Below the pieces are notes generated by a model. It had not been told where the DNA came from, made no database searches, and worked only from the letters and a program-made list of their open reading frames with translations. A stretch of 64,000 nucleotides of DNA from Progne subis subis (lineage: Eukaryota; Chordata; Aves; Passeriformes; Hirundinidae). Both the position numbers and the translations under genes were made by a program. Positions 26,301 through 41,300 of this stretch are shown here, piece by piece. The stretch lies in NCBI GenBank assembly GCA_022316685.1, contig JAKJHU010000038.1, forward strand, positions 1,474,384 to 1,538,383, written 5' to 3'. Each line of letters opens with the position of its first letter. The stretch's first letter is position 1.

Positions 26301-29300
26301 AAAGTAGCAAGACTCAAAATTAAATTGATGTGTTATCATCAAAAAACGTGCTTTTTTTAAACCACAAAATTTTATCTGTATTGTGAAACAACCAAATTTT
26401 CACTACTTCTATAGGACTAAATTCTCCCACAGTCCATAATTTATCCTCCTTGTGAAGGTAAGGCCCCTGAATGCTGAAACCTTCAGGTTTGTACCATACA
26501 CAGGACACACCATGTAGATGGGGCTTGATTTGAAAGGTTTTCTGCTTTTCCATGTCCATCTGCTACCTTTTTCAAACATTTTTTCAGAAACATAGGAGTC
26601 ATCACAAGAGTTTCTAAACATCTATAATTTTAGAAAGACCATCAACAACTGAATTTTCTAATTTTGGCAACAGTTCATTTAATTGTAATCTCTTAAGAGT
26701 AATTCTTCTGCAAAGCATCTGAGTTACTCCTAGTGGCAGAATAAATACATTTTCTCCTCAGTTCTGGTATTGCCCAGGGAAAGACAGATGACTTTTTTTT
26801 AACATTAACAACCATCACTTTTAAGTAAGCAGAGATAATGATTTCCTAACTTACAAATATTTATTACTTCTATTTTTTCATTCGAAGTCTGGGGGAGTAA
26901 AAATGATGTATTGAACATTAACTTACAGATATCAAAAACCTTTTTTCTCAACATTGCAAACAAAACTAAAAACTTCTCGAATTTAAATACCTAATTTGGT
27001 TTAATGCATCCACCTGCATACTACTGACAGTGGCAGTACTGTGTCAAGAAAATTAACCCTGGTTCCTTCCTACAGGATACTGAGACTGTGTCCCTCTCTC
27101 TAGCTGAATGACCTCTTAGAGCACACCACGATCCTGATGGCAAGAGAGGATCTTGCCATAATGAAGCAGTGCGGGAATAAACAGCGTAGCAAACAGAATC
27201 TGGTGTGGGAAGATGTGCCACCTGCCATAAAATGCCACAAACATTCAATGGCATCTCAGCCACCGCTGAGGTCAGCACATGAAAAATGAAACTGCTCAGC
27301 CTTCTTAAAAAGTATGAGCCTTCCATCCAACACAATCTCAAAGGAAATGGGCAACCTTTGATTCTTCCCAATGCCCATATCCCTCCACAACCAAATAGTG
27401 CCTACATTATTTTCCACTGTAAACAAAAGAATTTCAAAGCAGACTTATTTAAAACCTTCCAGACTTCAAAGAACTGTTATTAAGAATCCTGTCACTAATT
27501 TTCAAGGTTGATCAAATACAAAAACTTCAATGCTCTTAGGTACCTCACTGCAACTCCTTACAACACAGGCCAACAGAAGCACACACTTTGAATAAAGTGC
27601 TCACAAAGGATGAGATCAGTTCAAGTATAATACTATGGAAAATCCTGAAATGTATTTTCAAGTAGCAACCAAAGATTCATTAAAAAGTGGCACAACTCCT
27701 TTGCACTTGTTTACTACTTTTCTGCCCTGAAGACCAGAGCACAGAAGACTAAACCTATGCCCCTGGGTTCTGCAAGACAGATTACTGAAGGTGATGATTA
27801 TAAATGTTACAAGAATTATGCACGCCATCAGGAATCTAAGTAAGAAAGCCACATGCATCTAATCTTTGTCTGAATAAAAAAAGCAAAACAAAAAAATTCC
27901 TTGCAAACACACTGCCACTTCTGATCAGCAGAGCTGCTGTTCAGCTTGCCTACCTATAAAAGGTGCATTTGAAAAACCAAAATTCTATTAACAAAAGCCA
28001 AATGGCATAATTTAAAAATAAAAAAGTATGCACAGAACTATGGAAGTATGACACGAACCATGCCATCAGTGTGAATTTCAGCATGACTGCAGTAGTACAA
28101 ATGAATCAGCTCATATACTGAGCTGTGCTACGTGCTCAGCAGAGTCCTTCCAGAGAGGACACATTCCAGTCATTACTCAGTGGCTACTTACTCAGCTGTG
28201 ATTTAATAAAAGAATTTTAATCAAGTTTGAGCTCATTATGCTAAAACCAGGTTAGCTTTTTCTGCAGCTATGCATGTTCCATTTTAGCTTTCTCACTGGC
28301 AAGCAAAACCTCTTGCTGCAGGTCAGAGGTAAGGGTAGAGTGAGGGGATGCTCTCCCAGCTATCACTATCTCCTTATATTGGCAGATAAAACACGGACAC
28401 TTAAAACCTAGGAACTTTTCCTCTGCAAATGAAAAGTGACAAAAACAAATTCTTAATTTCTCTTCACCCATGCTCACAGTATGATTCATTTTATTCACTG
28501 GGACTCCTCCCTGAAGGTCTGTAGACATGGTCTACTGTAACTACTTTCAATTAAGTTTGAATGTCCAAAATCATGTTCCACAATCCATATTCAGATAACA
28601 AAATAACACCCCAATGTCAAGAATGCAGAGTGGGAGATGAAAACCCAACACTCCAACATGCAGACAATTTTACTGGTTTTTCTATCCCATGGCAGGCCTT
28701 GTTACTCTACAGAAAACAGAAGCTCAGCCATACAGTACACCAAATAGAAACATCTCTGAGCATCAGTTCCTGTCAGAGACTTAGACTTTCATTCTTTGAG
28801 TTACGATGAATTAGTATTCAATGTTTACCATGAGTCCAATGTCACACAAAAGCAGTATTGCTATTCCTCATGTAAATTACAGGAACAGATGTTTCTAACT
28901 ACTTGAATCCTGATTGTCCCCATACATCTTGCTTTAATACGTACTATAACCTAAATGGGTTTTCCTTGGGCCGATCAGACTGCATAGGTGTTAATCTACA
29001 GAAATGTAACAAAATAAACTCTTAACAGAATTTAATTTAAAAGAGGCATCTATCAAGTGACAGTGCTGGGGGAAAAAAAAATCTGAATTCTCTCATACCC
29101 TGGTATTAAACTGCAATTTTTTTTTGCTCTAGTTATAATTAAAACACGTATCTTCCAGTTTCAAACAGATATTCTGATTTTTTAACCAAATGAATCAGTC
29201 CAGTTGCTCTATCAATTAGAATTATTTTAATTATTGATTTATCTTATTTACTTCTTGAAGATGCATAAAAATAACTGAAGTCCCACTGCCAATTAAGAGC

Positions 29301-32300
29301 ATCTGCTGACTTACAGGAACGGATTTTCTCCCTTACAGCCCCAGATTCATAGCCAAATGTAAAATAATCCCCTAAGATTAGAGCTCCAGGACTGGCATAT
29401 AGTGCCATTTGAACTGAGTGACCTTACTGAGGTGGGTTTTGGGCTCAGGTGGGTGGTGCGTGCCCCGCACAGACACCAGTGACCCCGGCTGTACCTGCGT
29501 GTGCGAGGTGCAGCTGGAACACAACAGCGAGAGCTGGCCCATGCTCTCTAGACAGGGACCAGCAGAGCACCACCTCCCTCCATGGAACGCAGTGGTACAG
29601 CTACACCCACCCTACCCCACTGCAGTGCTCCATTACACCCCAACACAACAGCTGCAGCGAGAAAAACTCCATTTCACCACTTTTGCCAAGCACTACTCAA
29701 GTCTCAGAAAAGGTACTGAGACAACTTACTGACTTTAGAAGCAAAGGAAGGTGAGAACTCACTGCCCACATTCAGGTAGGCACCAGGCCTCAGTCTGTCA
29801 ACTGCTGTTGACCAGCATTGCAAAAATGTAACTACAGGTCTGGTTCCAGATGCAGTCTATGAACTGCAGGTCTGGCTCTATTTAGAAGGAAGAGCCAGTT
29901 GGATTCCGAACGGCGCGATTTATTGAATGCAACATACAACGTTCCTCTGGAGTGAGGGTGAGAGTGCAGTAACTGCAGAGTAGCTCCATACAGCACTAAC
30001 AGTGCCACAGCAATCACAAGCTTAATATCCCAGCTCAACACTCGGCACAGGTGAGGACACAAGGCTTACCGAAGAGTGTCCCTTCGGGGAGTGTGAGGAC
30101 AAACCCGTCCATTTGCCCCTGCAATTTCACTCAAATTCTCATCCCCCACTGGATGCAGAAGTGGGTACTTCTATGCCTTATTCACGATTATTGTGCTGAG
30201 TGCTGTGGGTGGGACTGTGGTCAAATCTTCCTTTCTTTGTGGGTACATTTGCAGAATACACCTTGGTAGGAAGTGTACTTGGTTAGAACAAAACATTTCT
30301 GGGTATCAGGCAGAAGAACAAGACCACGTGGTTACGCCTTACTTGACATTCCCACCCCAAATGCCACAGCAACACAAACCACAAGACCTCCACCCAATTT
30401 CCACACGTGCACCTAGAGGCACCATATTGAGCTTTACATTTTCTTCACTACTTTATGCTTCCAACAACCAGTATTCAGCAAGAACAGTTAGGTGAACACT
30501 GCGAAGAAAGGGTGTAACTTCTTTTAATCAGATGTGGCCCAAAAGAGTTGTTAAAATCCAAAGTAAAATACACAAGTTTTCCATTTCAACATATACTACA
30601 GAATATTAAGCAGTAGGGTGCAGATTTTAAAACCCTCCCTGCTTTAATTGGTAATTCTTGAAATGTTTAATAGGTAGCTGTAGCTCCTTCTCAGCTAATG
30701 AAAACAACAGTGAGAACTGGGAGTGGTTTCTGCTCACAGCTATCTGAACTCCCTCCAGTACTGCTCATAAAACTATCCTGGTCGCTTCCAAAAGGAAAGT
30801 CAAAGTTAAGATGAGAAAACCATATCAAAAGAAATCCAGAAATGCTCCAAGCTCCTGAAGTATTCCCTCACTCCACAGTGAAATTCTTTTCTTCACTTAC
30901 AGCCTGGAACTGTCCAAGGGTAACATAAGATTTTTGCAACATACTTCAGAGAAGAAAAATTATCAGCAATTCATTACAGTTCTATTTTGGAATAAACACT
31001 CAAAAGAAGTCAGGTAAAAGGAGAGAGAAGATCTTCCATGTTTTTTAGAATAATTCCCGTTCAAAGTAAGAGGCTTCCATGGAGTAAATTACATTTTGAT
31101 TTAAACAAATACAAAAAATACCACAGCCTGCACTGAACTCAGACACTCTGCTATCTCCCAAAGTTTTCTTCATTCCTTAAATTCTTTCCTTTTCCATGGT
31201 ATCCTTCTACCCAAACAAGGCACCACATCTTTGCCAGCCTTGCTTTAAAAGTAAAAGCAACACATCTGTAGTGCCTGCTCTGAGCCTTAATAGACTGGAG
31301 TAGAAATCATGAAAGTGTTTCCTGGGTAAGAAACCATTAACCATTTCCACATATAGGCAAAATAAAATAATTTTGCAGGCTCCATTGAGCACAAGTGTCA
31401 AATTTAATATTGCTGTTCTCAGGTAACAATGCTGCCACTGCAGACTTTGCACTTCTTTTTATTTCCTGAATGACTCCACAGGGAGGGCAAATTTGTAAAC
31501 TGATGAAGCTAAATGCCATGAGATGTCTCATCCTTGACTGGACAGTTGGATTCCTACATCCTTTCTCTCTCCCAGTTCCAGTGCCCTCTTGGGAACAATT
31601 TTCACTAGATTAAGCAAAATGAGGAAAATAGCATAACTAGCTCTAACTCAGTTTAAATTTTACTACAAAATCACCAGTCAGAAGTCATCTATCAAGTGTT
31701 TGAAACCTCCAGGCAGAGACCTCTGATCACAATGTGGGCATCTACAGCACTCCACCTGAGCTATATTTACAGTCCTCTGCACTGATTTAGTCTCAACTGT
31801 TTTTAAAATTAACACACACACTGGATGGATGCATTTAACCACCACAATATTTCAACATAACTGAAGTTGGTCAGTGGGACAGACACTGTGTGTGAATATT
31901 GGTGGCACCACCCCTGCTTCGTGCTTGTATTTGGCATTCCACAGCAGAAACAAGTCACAGGACAAGAGCACCACAGGCTAATTAGCACAGTGTGTCCCTT
32001 CACACACTCGGGCTGTTAATGGGAACTGGAGCTGAACCATGGGCTCCGTAAAAAAACACACACAAAAAAAACCCCACACCTCCCCAGCAAAATACAACCA
32101 GTAACTCTGTTCTCTGTTAGCAGTGTGCTTGTTTGTGATGCTTTATACAAAGATACCCATCATGGTCAGTGCATTATTAACAGCTATTTTAAGTGACTGA
32201 ATATTCTCCTGATCTGCTACTCCATAGGTACACGTTTTGGAACTAGCAGTGCAAAGTTGTGGCCAAGTACATCATTAATCTCTGTTGCCTGGAGGCTTGG

Positions 32301-35300
32301 CACTTGAAGGATTGCAATTTTCATTTTATTTTGTCAGCTGTTTTTAGGAAACATTATGATAGAGGCTGGAAAAAGAAGCCAAAAGCAGCACAAGGACTAG
32401 GGCAAGCTACTACAAAGCAAAACTGGAATTACAAAGGTACCTGTTGTTCTGGAAAGGCCACTTATTATTGACTTTCTGAAAGTCACATGGAAAAATAAAC
32501 ACTTTCCCATCATAGTCCAGAGCCGAGCCTGTCTGGATTTGAAACGGGTTTTGCAAATCTCGTTTCCATTGGTACAAAGTGTTTTTCTTAAGACAAAATG
32601 GTACAGTCTGCTCCAAATTTGTGTTTCAAAATCCAGTTTTCCATTTCAGACACCACTCTCTGGTTTTAATCAGCAGATACCTCATAGTTTTCATAATGTC
32701 AAACAGCAAGTGCAACTTCTATACTACTTACAAGTTTAATTCCTCCCTTACAATCTATACCTTTTTCAGATTTAAAAGGAAGAACACTGGTGCCAGGAAC
32801 AGACCCGACTACGAACTGGTACTGTAAAATATGTATTAGACAGTTTTATAACTAATTTATGATAAACTTATGGAAGAAATTATGTTAAAGGGATTTTCAC
32901 TCAGGTCTTCTAACATGGCAGTGCCTGGTACTGCAGGAAATCCTCTTACAACGACAGGCAGTTTAACTCAAGAAGTGACAAGTGCACCATCTCAAGAAAC
33001 GAACTTGGGAGCCGAAGTCCTGGCACTTCGCGCCCAGCCCCTGCCCACGGTCGCCTTGTCTGCACTGGCAGGGCTGAACTGCGGCAGCCCCAGCACGGCC
33101 AGCCGGGCACGGCCCAGCCGGGCACAACCCAGCCGGGCACGGCCCAGCCGGGCACAACCCAGCCGGGCACGGCCCAGCCGGGCACAACCCAGCCGGGCAC
33201 GGCTCAGCCGGGCACAACCCAGCCGGGCACAACCCAGCCGGGCACGGCCCAGCCGGGCACGGCCCAGCCGGGCACAACCCAGCCGGGCACGGCTCAGCCG
33301 GGCACAACCCAGCCGGGCACAACCCAGCCGGGCACAACCCAGCCGGGCACAACCCAGCCGGGCACGGCCCAGCCGCTCTCCGCTGCAGATGCACCGAACT
33401 GCAGGTCTCGACAGCGGAGGACAAGCAAGCGAGAACGGCCGCAGCAAAGCAGCCGGGTGAGCCAGCAGTCCGCAGCTACCCACAAGCACAGCGAGAGCCA
33501 AGTGTCCGTCCCGCAGCGCGGCTCTGCCGCCAGGAGCGCACACAGCAGGGCCGCCCCGGCCACGTCCCCGGCGCCGCCCCGCCCCGCGGCAGAACGCGCC
33601 CTGCAGGAGCAGCTGCCGCACGAGCTCCGGGCTGTCATCAGCGTCTTGTGCTCGTGGCTCACTCTACAGGCTTAAGTCAACTAGTGCATAACAGAAATTA
33701 GGAATTACTGTCTCCTGCACTTGGGCTGCTGACCATTCACACCATAGAAAACCCCAGAATTAATTTAAATTTCCTCGCATTTGCAGGACTTGTCTTTGTA
33801 TTCCCACTGCACATGGCATCTCTGTATAAAGTTCATGAAAAATTAAGCATCACATCATACATTAGGTCCATGTTTTAGAAAACAAACATGAAAGCAATGA
33901 AAATATGGAAACAGTTGCTCATTTTCTTTTTTTTTGGGAAAAAAATAAATCTGAAAGCAGTGCACCCAGCCAGTATTTGAAGGCACTACTTGTTTGAGAG
34001 GTAACAACCTTAACAGGCATATACTGTTCATTCAACGTGCAGAAAGCCATTAAAAAAAATATATAGTAGTTCTAATTCAACACAGAACAAAGACTTGTGT
34101 TGAAATATCATTCCTCTATTTCCTTCACAGAATGAAGTACATCTGTTTCATTTATCACCATAATTAAACTATTAAAAGGCATGAAAAGTACAGCAAGAAG
34201 GATGGACATTTTACTGTAGAATCAATGGGCAATATAACACACCACAGCAACTAACACAGCCCTGCAGAAATTGAAGAGCAACTGTTCCCCATGCTAACCC
34301 AGGCCATAGTTCCTTCACTCATACATCCAATTTATGAGATTGCCCCCTGCTCCTCCTTTTCCAGACTTAGCACCATCTCCCTCTGAATTGTAGGGGAAAT
34401 ACCAAGACAGGTAGAAACCTCCTGCACTACATACACAACCACTTAAATCCTGGCTGATTCACGGTCTGAACAGTTCATCACATTTAGCTAAAACATACCA
34501 AGCAGCACCCCCTGGGGAAGGAAGCTCACCCGCACCAGACCTGGCACCCCTGAGCTGAGCTGTGCCCTGCCCAGCTGCCAACCTAAGCCCGTGCACTGTA
34601 GGAGTACCCTGTCGGAGTGGGCTAAAGAACTCCGCACGGGTACAGAAAGCGTGCACCTCCCCGATACGCAATCCCTAGTCCGAGAACATGAACACTCATC
34701 AAATGCACACTTCAACAGCCTGAAGGCACTTGCATGCTAAAGCACAGTTCGAGTTACTCCTTCAGTCTTAAAGCCATCATAGCCCTGGGCTAAATGCCTA
34801 CAATCGGATCCACAGTGTGAGTAAGACTTTTCTTCAAGCCATGAACTTAATGACAAAAGCAGATGTGTCACTGGGTACATGACGCATTATGCCCCCACGC
34901 CTTCAAATTAACTGAAAACACAGGCACTCAAATCACTTGGAAGAACAAGTGATTACTCCGATAAGGTATTTTCCTAGGTCACACAAATGCCGGTGCAGCT
35001 GGGATGCTCAAAAAGCCCTTCTTTTATGTTCCATGCAGATACTCAAACACTGATCAAACAGATCAACAGAATTAAATTATACATTCACAGGAAACTGCTC
35101 TTTATACATACCTGTGGAAGAAGATACCATTATTTTTTACTACGAATAGGAATGTACAAACTGAGAATTTCAACCAGCTTTAAAAACTTAAGAACAAGAT
35201 TTTTTGCAAAATAACTTATGTTTGAGACTATGCCAAGAAAGCCACTGCACTCCGACTCTGTATACTGCTACTCCTCCACATGCACATACCTAACTTTACA

Positions 35301-38300
35301 TGCATACCCTCGCACATACATACATTTCTTCTTTTGCTACTCCCCACATTCTCACTTGAGCAGAAACTAGAATTAATTAGTTCTTTTCAGGTCACTTTTA
35401 ACACCCTATGTTCCTGTAAGCTGCAAATTGTACAAATAATATTGCTGCTATTTCTAGGACTGGATCTGATCTGACAACAAAATTATTCTTCCACTATATG
35501 CAGGGAAAAGAAGAAACTTACATCTTCAGCAATATTCTGGGACCACACTACATAATTATCAAACATGTCTCTAGTAGAAAAATAAATTGAGTGGATAAAA
35601 AGATTACAGGGACTTGCAAAATTACACCATATTTGTAGCAGCGGCTACAGGAGTTGGTTGTACAAGAAAAAAAACATACCGAATTTATTTTAGCATCTTT
35701 GGCCAAAGATGGTTTTTGTTTTCACTTGAGGGTTTTTTCACACTACACAAAATAGCTTTCCACACACTCTGCTAGACATCGCTAACATCTAAGAGCCAGC
35801 AGACTGAACCACTTATGCAGCTGCACCAATGACGAAGTGCAAGGCTAACCAATCTTTTTAATTCCCTCAGCAGAGTATTGTGAAAAGAGCAGTAAGAAAA
35901 GGACACAAAAAATTCAACCTCACATGGTGATGGTATCCTTGCTGTCTGCAACAGCTGGTTGCCACTTTTGACCACTTCCAGGATAACATGCATTTCTCTC
36001 AGACCTTTGACCCATGCATGTGCTGCTGAGCAAACAACCCCAGGCATTACAGGAGCAATACAATCTTCCCAGCATATTTACAATTCTTTTTTTAATGATA
36101 TATTTCATAGACCTACTTTTGAGGAAGGTGACAATGACAGTTGAAACATACGGAGACTAAGTACATACAGCTCCATTTCCAAAAAAAGTCACTTTCACTA
36201 AAAAGTAACGTTCAGTCTAAGAAAATTCTGCCATCCTATGGACACTAGCTATCAGCAAACTCAACAATGCTGATCATTCCTATGTGCTGTTCTCTATCTC
36301 TTAGATGATCTCCAAACTTCCTGAAAACAGAAAACAAATGCAAGGAATACAGCTGAAGAGTACCCTAGAAAATCGCTAGCTGGCAGTGAAATCCAGTGCA
36401 GGATCTTTCCACATTACCCTGGAGGGACTAGAGCACATTTTCATGCTGTAGATGGCATCATGACAGGGCCCATCCCATAAACTCCTCCTTCTTTTCTCCT
36501 TGTTTCAGCAGACCTTCTCCCTTCCCAACACAATCTAATCATCCTCACACACATTAGCTCAACTCCTTAAAGGAAATCAAGAATAGGAAATTACATATTT
36601 TTAGATGCAGTTTTGTAAGAGGAAACAAACAAAAAAAAACCCCACTGCTCCAGCAGATCCAAAAATTATCAATGCATAATGCTCCAAAAAATCACAAGGC
36701 AAGAAGTGGCACCTTTTGTCTTTCACTGTTACTTTAATACAAAAATCTGTCTCAGAACAGCAGAATACACACAGCCTGTCCTTTAGGCTAAACCAACATA
36801 ACTGCACTTTTCCAAAGTCTTTTTTCCAAAGTAACTGCTATGGAATTCTCATCTTAGAAAGTGTGATACTCACCATACCTTAAAACCAAGGGAAGTGCAT
36901 TTCAACAAGAATATGATACGTTTTATGCTAGAGCTGCAAAAGCAGCTTGATTAACCTATGGCTTAGCTCATTTGTTTCTAACATACAGAATGATTCCCTT
37001 AAAAATGGAAGTAAAACCTTCTTTCCATGTTCACCTTTATTATTTCTAAGCTACATTCTTCTCCCATTACTTTCAAAGCAGTAATTTGCTTATGTATATT
37101 GCAATCAAAAATATTCAGTGCTAATAATTCAGTATTTTCCAGGTTACTCTGCATAGTTCTTTCATCAACTATTCCTTGTGCTGTTACCTGCCCTTGCTAA
37201 ATACCACAATAAGGTGTTCATTTCCCAGCTAATGTTTCACAGTACAGACCAGCATCTGCTCATTCAATAATATGGATTTTTACTTACTTTCTCTTAAACG
37301 GACATTTGCCCAATAGCCTAATCTCAGTCTTGTCCTTTCTACAGAATGTGGCCTCAAAATGTGGCATTTTTACAGTTATGGCTAGAATGATTCACCTAGA
37401 CCCAGGCTGGTTATGAAACATTTAAACAATAGCTGATTTTAAATGCAGTTCTTTCAAAATGAATGAGTTATCTCAAATGAGAATTTACCAAAATCCATTC
37501 CTTACAAAACTTACAGTTGCTCTGGCATGTGCAGGTGGAATTTCACAGAGGAAAAAAGAATGGCCCATGCTGACTGGTGAACAATTTACTGCTGTAATAT
37601 GCCAGGCAGCCCAATATGCTAATTTCATTTATTTGGTAGAGAAATCAGACAGCAACAAATTAGATCAGTAATCATTCTTCTCTGCTTGTTAGGCCTTATG
37701 AAAAAAACATCTATGAGAAGCCAACCTACCTGTCTGGCTTCTGCCACTGACAACCAAGAACATAACTCAAAATCAGTACTGGGAAAAAAAGCCAGCCTTC
37801 TGCAGTTTGCTCCTCCTGTAACAGCTACACATCCCTTTAGCAACGTAAACTCGTCTCACTTCTTTCACTCATGATATTAGCAAAAAGGATCTTGAAAATC
37901 TGTCCCTTACCACCAGAAGTAAACTCTTCAACTACTCCTTCCTCCTCCTTCCCAACTTTATTTGATCCTGACCTTTGCCACAGGACATCTATCTTGAACA
38001 CTCAAGATACACAAACTCCTCTACTATCACTAAGAAAGCAAATAAGCATACTAAGCAGGTTATCCAAGAATAGCTTGCATAGACAAAATCAGAGAGACAC
38101 TCAAGAGAAGAAAATACTAGGTACAGTGACACAGTAAAATCACAGCCTAAAAAAAAGAAATTTATTACAAATCCTTTATTTTTTTTAATTGACAAAAGCA
38201 CTAACTAAAGCCCATCACTATTACAGTTTTTAAACCTGAAGGTGCAAATATGCATTGTTATTAATTCATTTCACCCAAAGTCTGAATTACACTACACCAC

Positions 38301-41300
38301 CTCTTCAAGCAGAAATTGTCATCTTCCACTGCAGACCTGCATAATCCAGCTCTTTGTTGCTGGAGCAAAGCGTCTCTGAGTCCAAGCCCTCAGAGAACAC
38401 AAAAGTACTGGCTAAATGCCACTGAGGATGCACTGCAGCAGTACAGCAATGTCACTAGTCCTGCTGACCTAAGGCAACTTTGTTATGTATTGATATAATA
38501 GCTCACAGTAGAGACTGCGCAGTATTAGCAAAACCTATGACAAGGAAAAATTTCAGTAAGACACAGCAATTTTTAGGATTTTATGGCTGGTAACGGTCAG
38601 TGCAGTCTTGACATAAAGTACCTATCCACAGCTTTCAATACAGCTTTTCAGCTGATGGGAGAATCCTGAAAGTCGGCAACTACAGCATCTTCCCTTTTTT
38701 GCCTTACACAATAACAAGAATCCTACGTGAATTCAGCTCCATACTTCTACTGAAAATCATATCAGAATTACTTGCAAGTAAGACTTTGTGGGTCCCTTGC
38801 AAGTCAGGATATTTTGTGATTCTATCATTCTAAACCACAAGTAAAAACTGGCTAATGGTTGTTAGGTTTACACTTGGACTAACCTTATATGGGTCTTTTC
38901 CAACCCAAGTGATTCTAGGATTCTATGAAAGTAATACACAAATTTAGATATTCTTGATGCTTGTGTTTTAATTCAAGATGCTTCAATCACTGTGAATTAC
39001 AACCAAACTGGAATGGACTTGCTGGACACCTTACATGGAATGTGCATACATACAGACCATATCTCTATATATTCTATAAAATTACATATATTTGACTACA
39101 TGCACTACATATATAGTGAATAGCTAGTAATTATATTTTTATTATTATAGTAATATATTTATAACAAAGAGTAGCTAATATAAGCAAAAGCAATGTAGTC
39201 CCCATCTAGAGATGCTGCATACACTCACATTTTCACCTCAGGACCACTTACATTTTAACCACGTTTCTCTATAGCTATGCTGTCCCCCAGTCTCAGACCC
39301 CTCTAAGTCACAAACCTTCTTCCAGTCTGCAGGTGAAATGCACTGCTGTTGTGTCAGCACCCCCCTGCAGAACCAGAACTGCCTTTCATCATACTGATAG
39401 ATTAAACACCAAACAAACTTAGGGCAATAAGCCCAGCTCCCTTAGCGTTCCATCAGCCTTTTCTGCTGCCTGATTCCCCGTGGTTGACAATGAACAAGAA
39501 ACACACACACAAATCCAGGGAGGCTGCCTTGGTACCTACGACATGAACGTTCCTCAATGCACTTAAACGTTTGCATTCAGCTGTCTTTCACACCCACATA
39601 CCATTAGCAGTCCTCTTTCAGTCACCATAAACTACAGCTTTTCCCATCTCCATCTGACAAACTTTCTAACTCCTCTAACCTGAAGATACTCAAAACCAAA
39701 ATCTTGTTACTAGTCCATAGCTTTATACTCAGTACCATTTACAACTAATATCAAAGCAATTGAACAGTCATCTAGTTCATAATGCTGAAAGTAATTTCTC
39801 ATTAGCAAACATGGCATTTGTAGCTAACACTAATAAATTAATTTGCCATTCAAAGCTAACATGCAATCCACAGTATTCTGTGACTAAGAAAAAAATATTA
39901 TCAAAAGCAAATACCATGTTTAATCAAAGGCTATTTCAGCTGTACCTTTATTTGTCACACTTCCTAGACATTCTCCACCCTCATCTTTACAGAGGATTGT
40001 TGCAATGATTAACACTGAATAATCCTGTGTGAGGAAGAGGCAACAATTTCACTTAACAAATGCTTAAGTGAGTAAGAGAAAAATTACACATAATTTCATT
40101 TGTTTTACCAGGCCTTGCCTCAAGCCACTAGCCCTTGAGTAGAATCAATCTATTTCACCTTCTCTCATTTTCTTGTTTTTCCAAAGATGGTCTGATCTTG
40201 CACATGTCAATGATAATCTGTTTCTAATTTTGTAAAACTGAAGGGGTAGAAGGGTGCTCAAGATGACAGTTTTCTTTGAAATGAGGGTCCCTGCCGGATG
40301 AGATTCCAAGTATCACTTTTAATTACGCTTCAGTGTGTATTGGAGTTTTTGTATTTTTGGCAACTACTTAACAGTGTTCACACTCTACATGTAACTGAGT
40401 TTTGAAATTAGCATCTATTCAAAAAGAAGGGGTAAAATAAATACTTCTATCTGATTAAGAGATAGCTGTACGTAAATCCACTTTTGCAGCAGAGGTAAGG
40501 CAGACAAAATGCATCTGGGAATGCAGAGGTATTGCACCCGAGTCCTGCTGTTACAGGTAACAGGCAGCATGCAGGCATTAGACGTACTTGCTTCTCAGCA
40601 GTAGACCTCAGTATGACCTCTGCTCCCGTAACTTTCTGCCCTCCTCAAGTATCTGGACAGCAGATACCATTTGTTCAATCTATGAAGAGTCAATCAATTT
40701 AGAAATTGCGTGAGGTTTCCAAGGAAAAGACCACACAAATCCTTTGGTATTAGCTCAGCCTAGCTCATTTTTATCCGATATTAAAAAATGCAGCCTAACA
40801 TGGAAGGCACTCCTTCAAGACTCCCTACAAAAACTCCTGTTTCAAAAGACAGAACTCACAAAGTGAGCTCAACACGGCTCTATTCCTAAGAAAGATAGTT
40901 CAGCATATTTAATGTCTTGTTCTCTTAAAGCCACACACTACTACTCTCACAGACAGAAAAATTATGTTCAAAGTGACTTCAACATGCCTGTTTGATATAA
41001 AAGATTTCATTCCAAGCACACTACCCAGCAGTTACCCAGGGTAGCATTCCAATTCTTTATGCTAAAACTCATGGACTTGAAAAATGGCCAAGACACCTCA
41101 CACTCAGAAGCACATGTAACCGTAAAACACAGTTTGTCTGGTCTGGTTTTGTCTCTAATAAGAGATTCTTGCTCCTCATGAAAGCCTGGATTCAGAAAGC
41201 CATGTCAAAGCAGATAGCATCTGGCTCTGCTCTTTCCCCACATTGGATTGCCCGAGGAAGCACTTACTAGACATACAATACAGAACTTTCATGCCTATAA

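Noticed and set aside
33099..33375. Regular repeat that could be mistaken for a CRISPR array
   Set aside because: Units are contiguous with no unique spacers, and the genome is a vertebrate's.
32870..33662. Open frames of up to 209 codons on both strands with [10 protein letters not shown] or CPAGL-type repeats
   Set aside because: They are translations of the stop-free 15-bp minisatellite; every frame is open, no domain or conserved start is seen, and the block lies in an intron.
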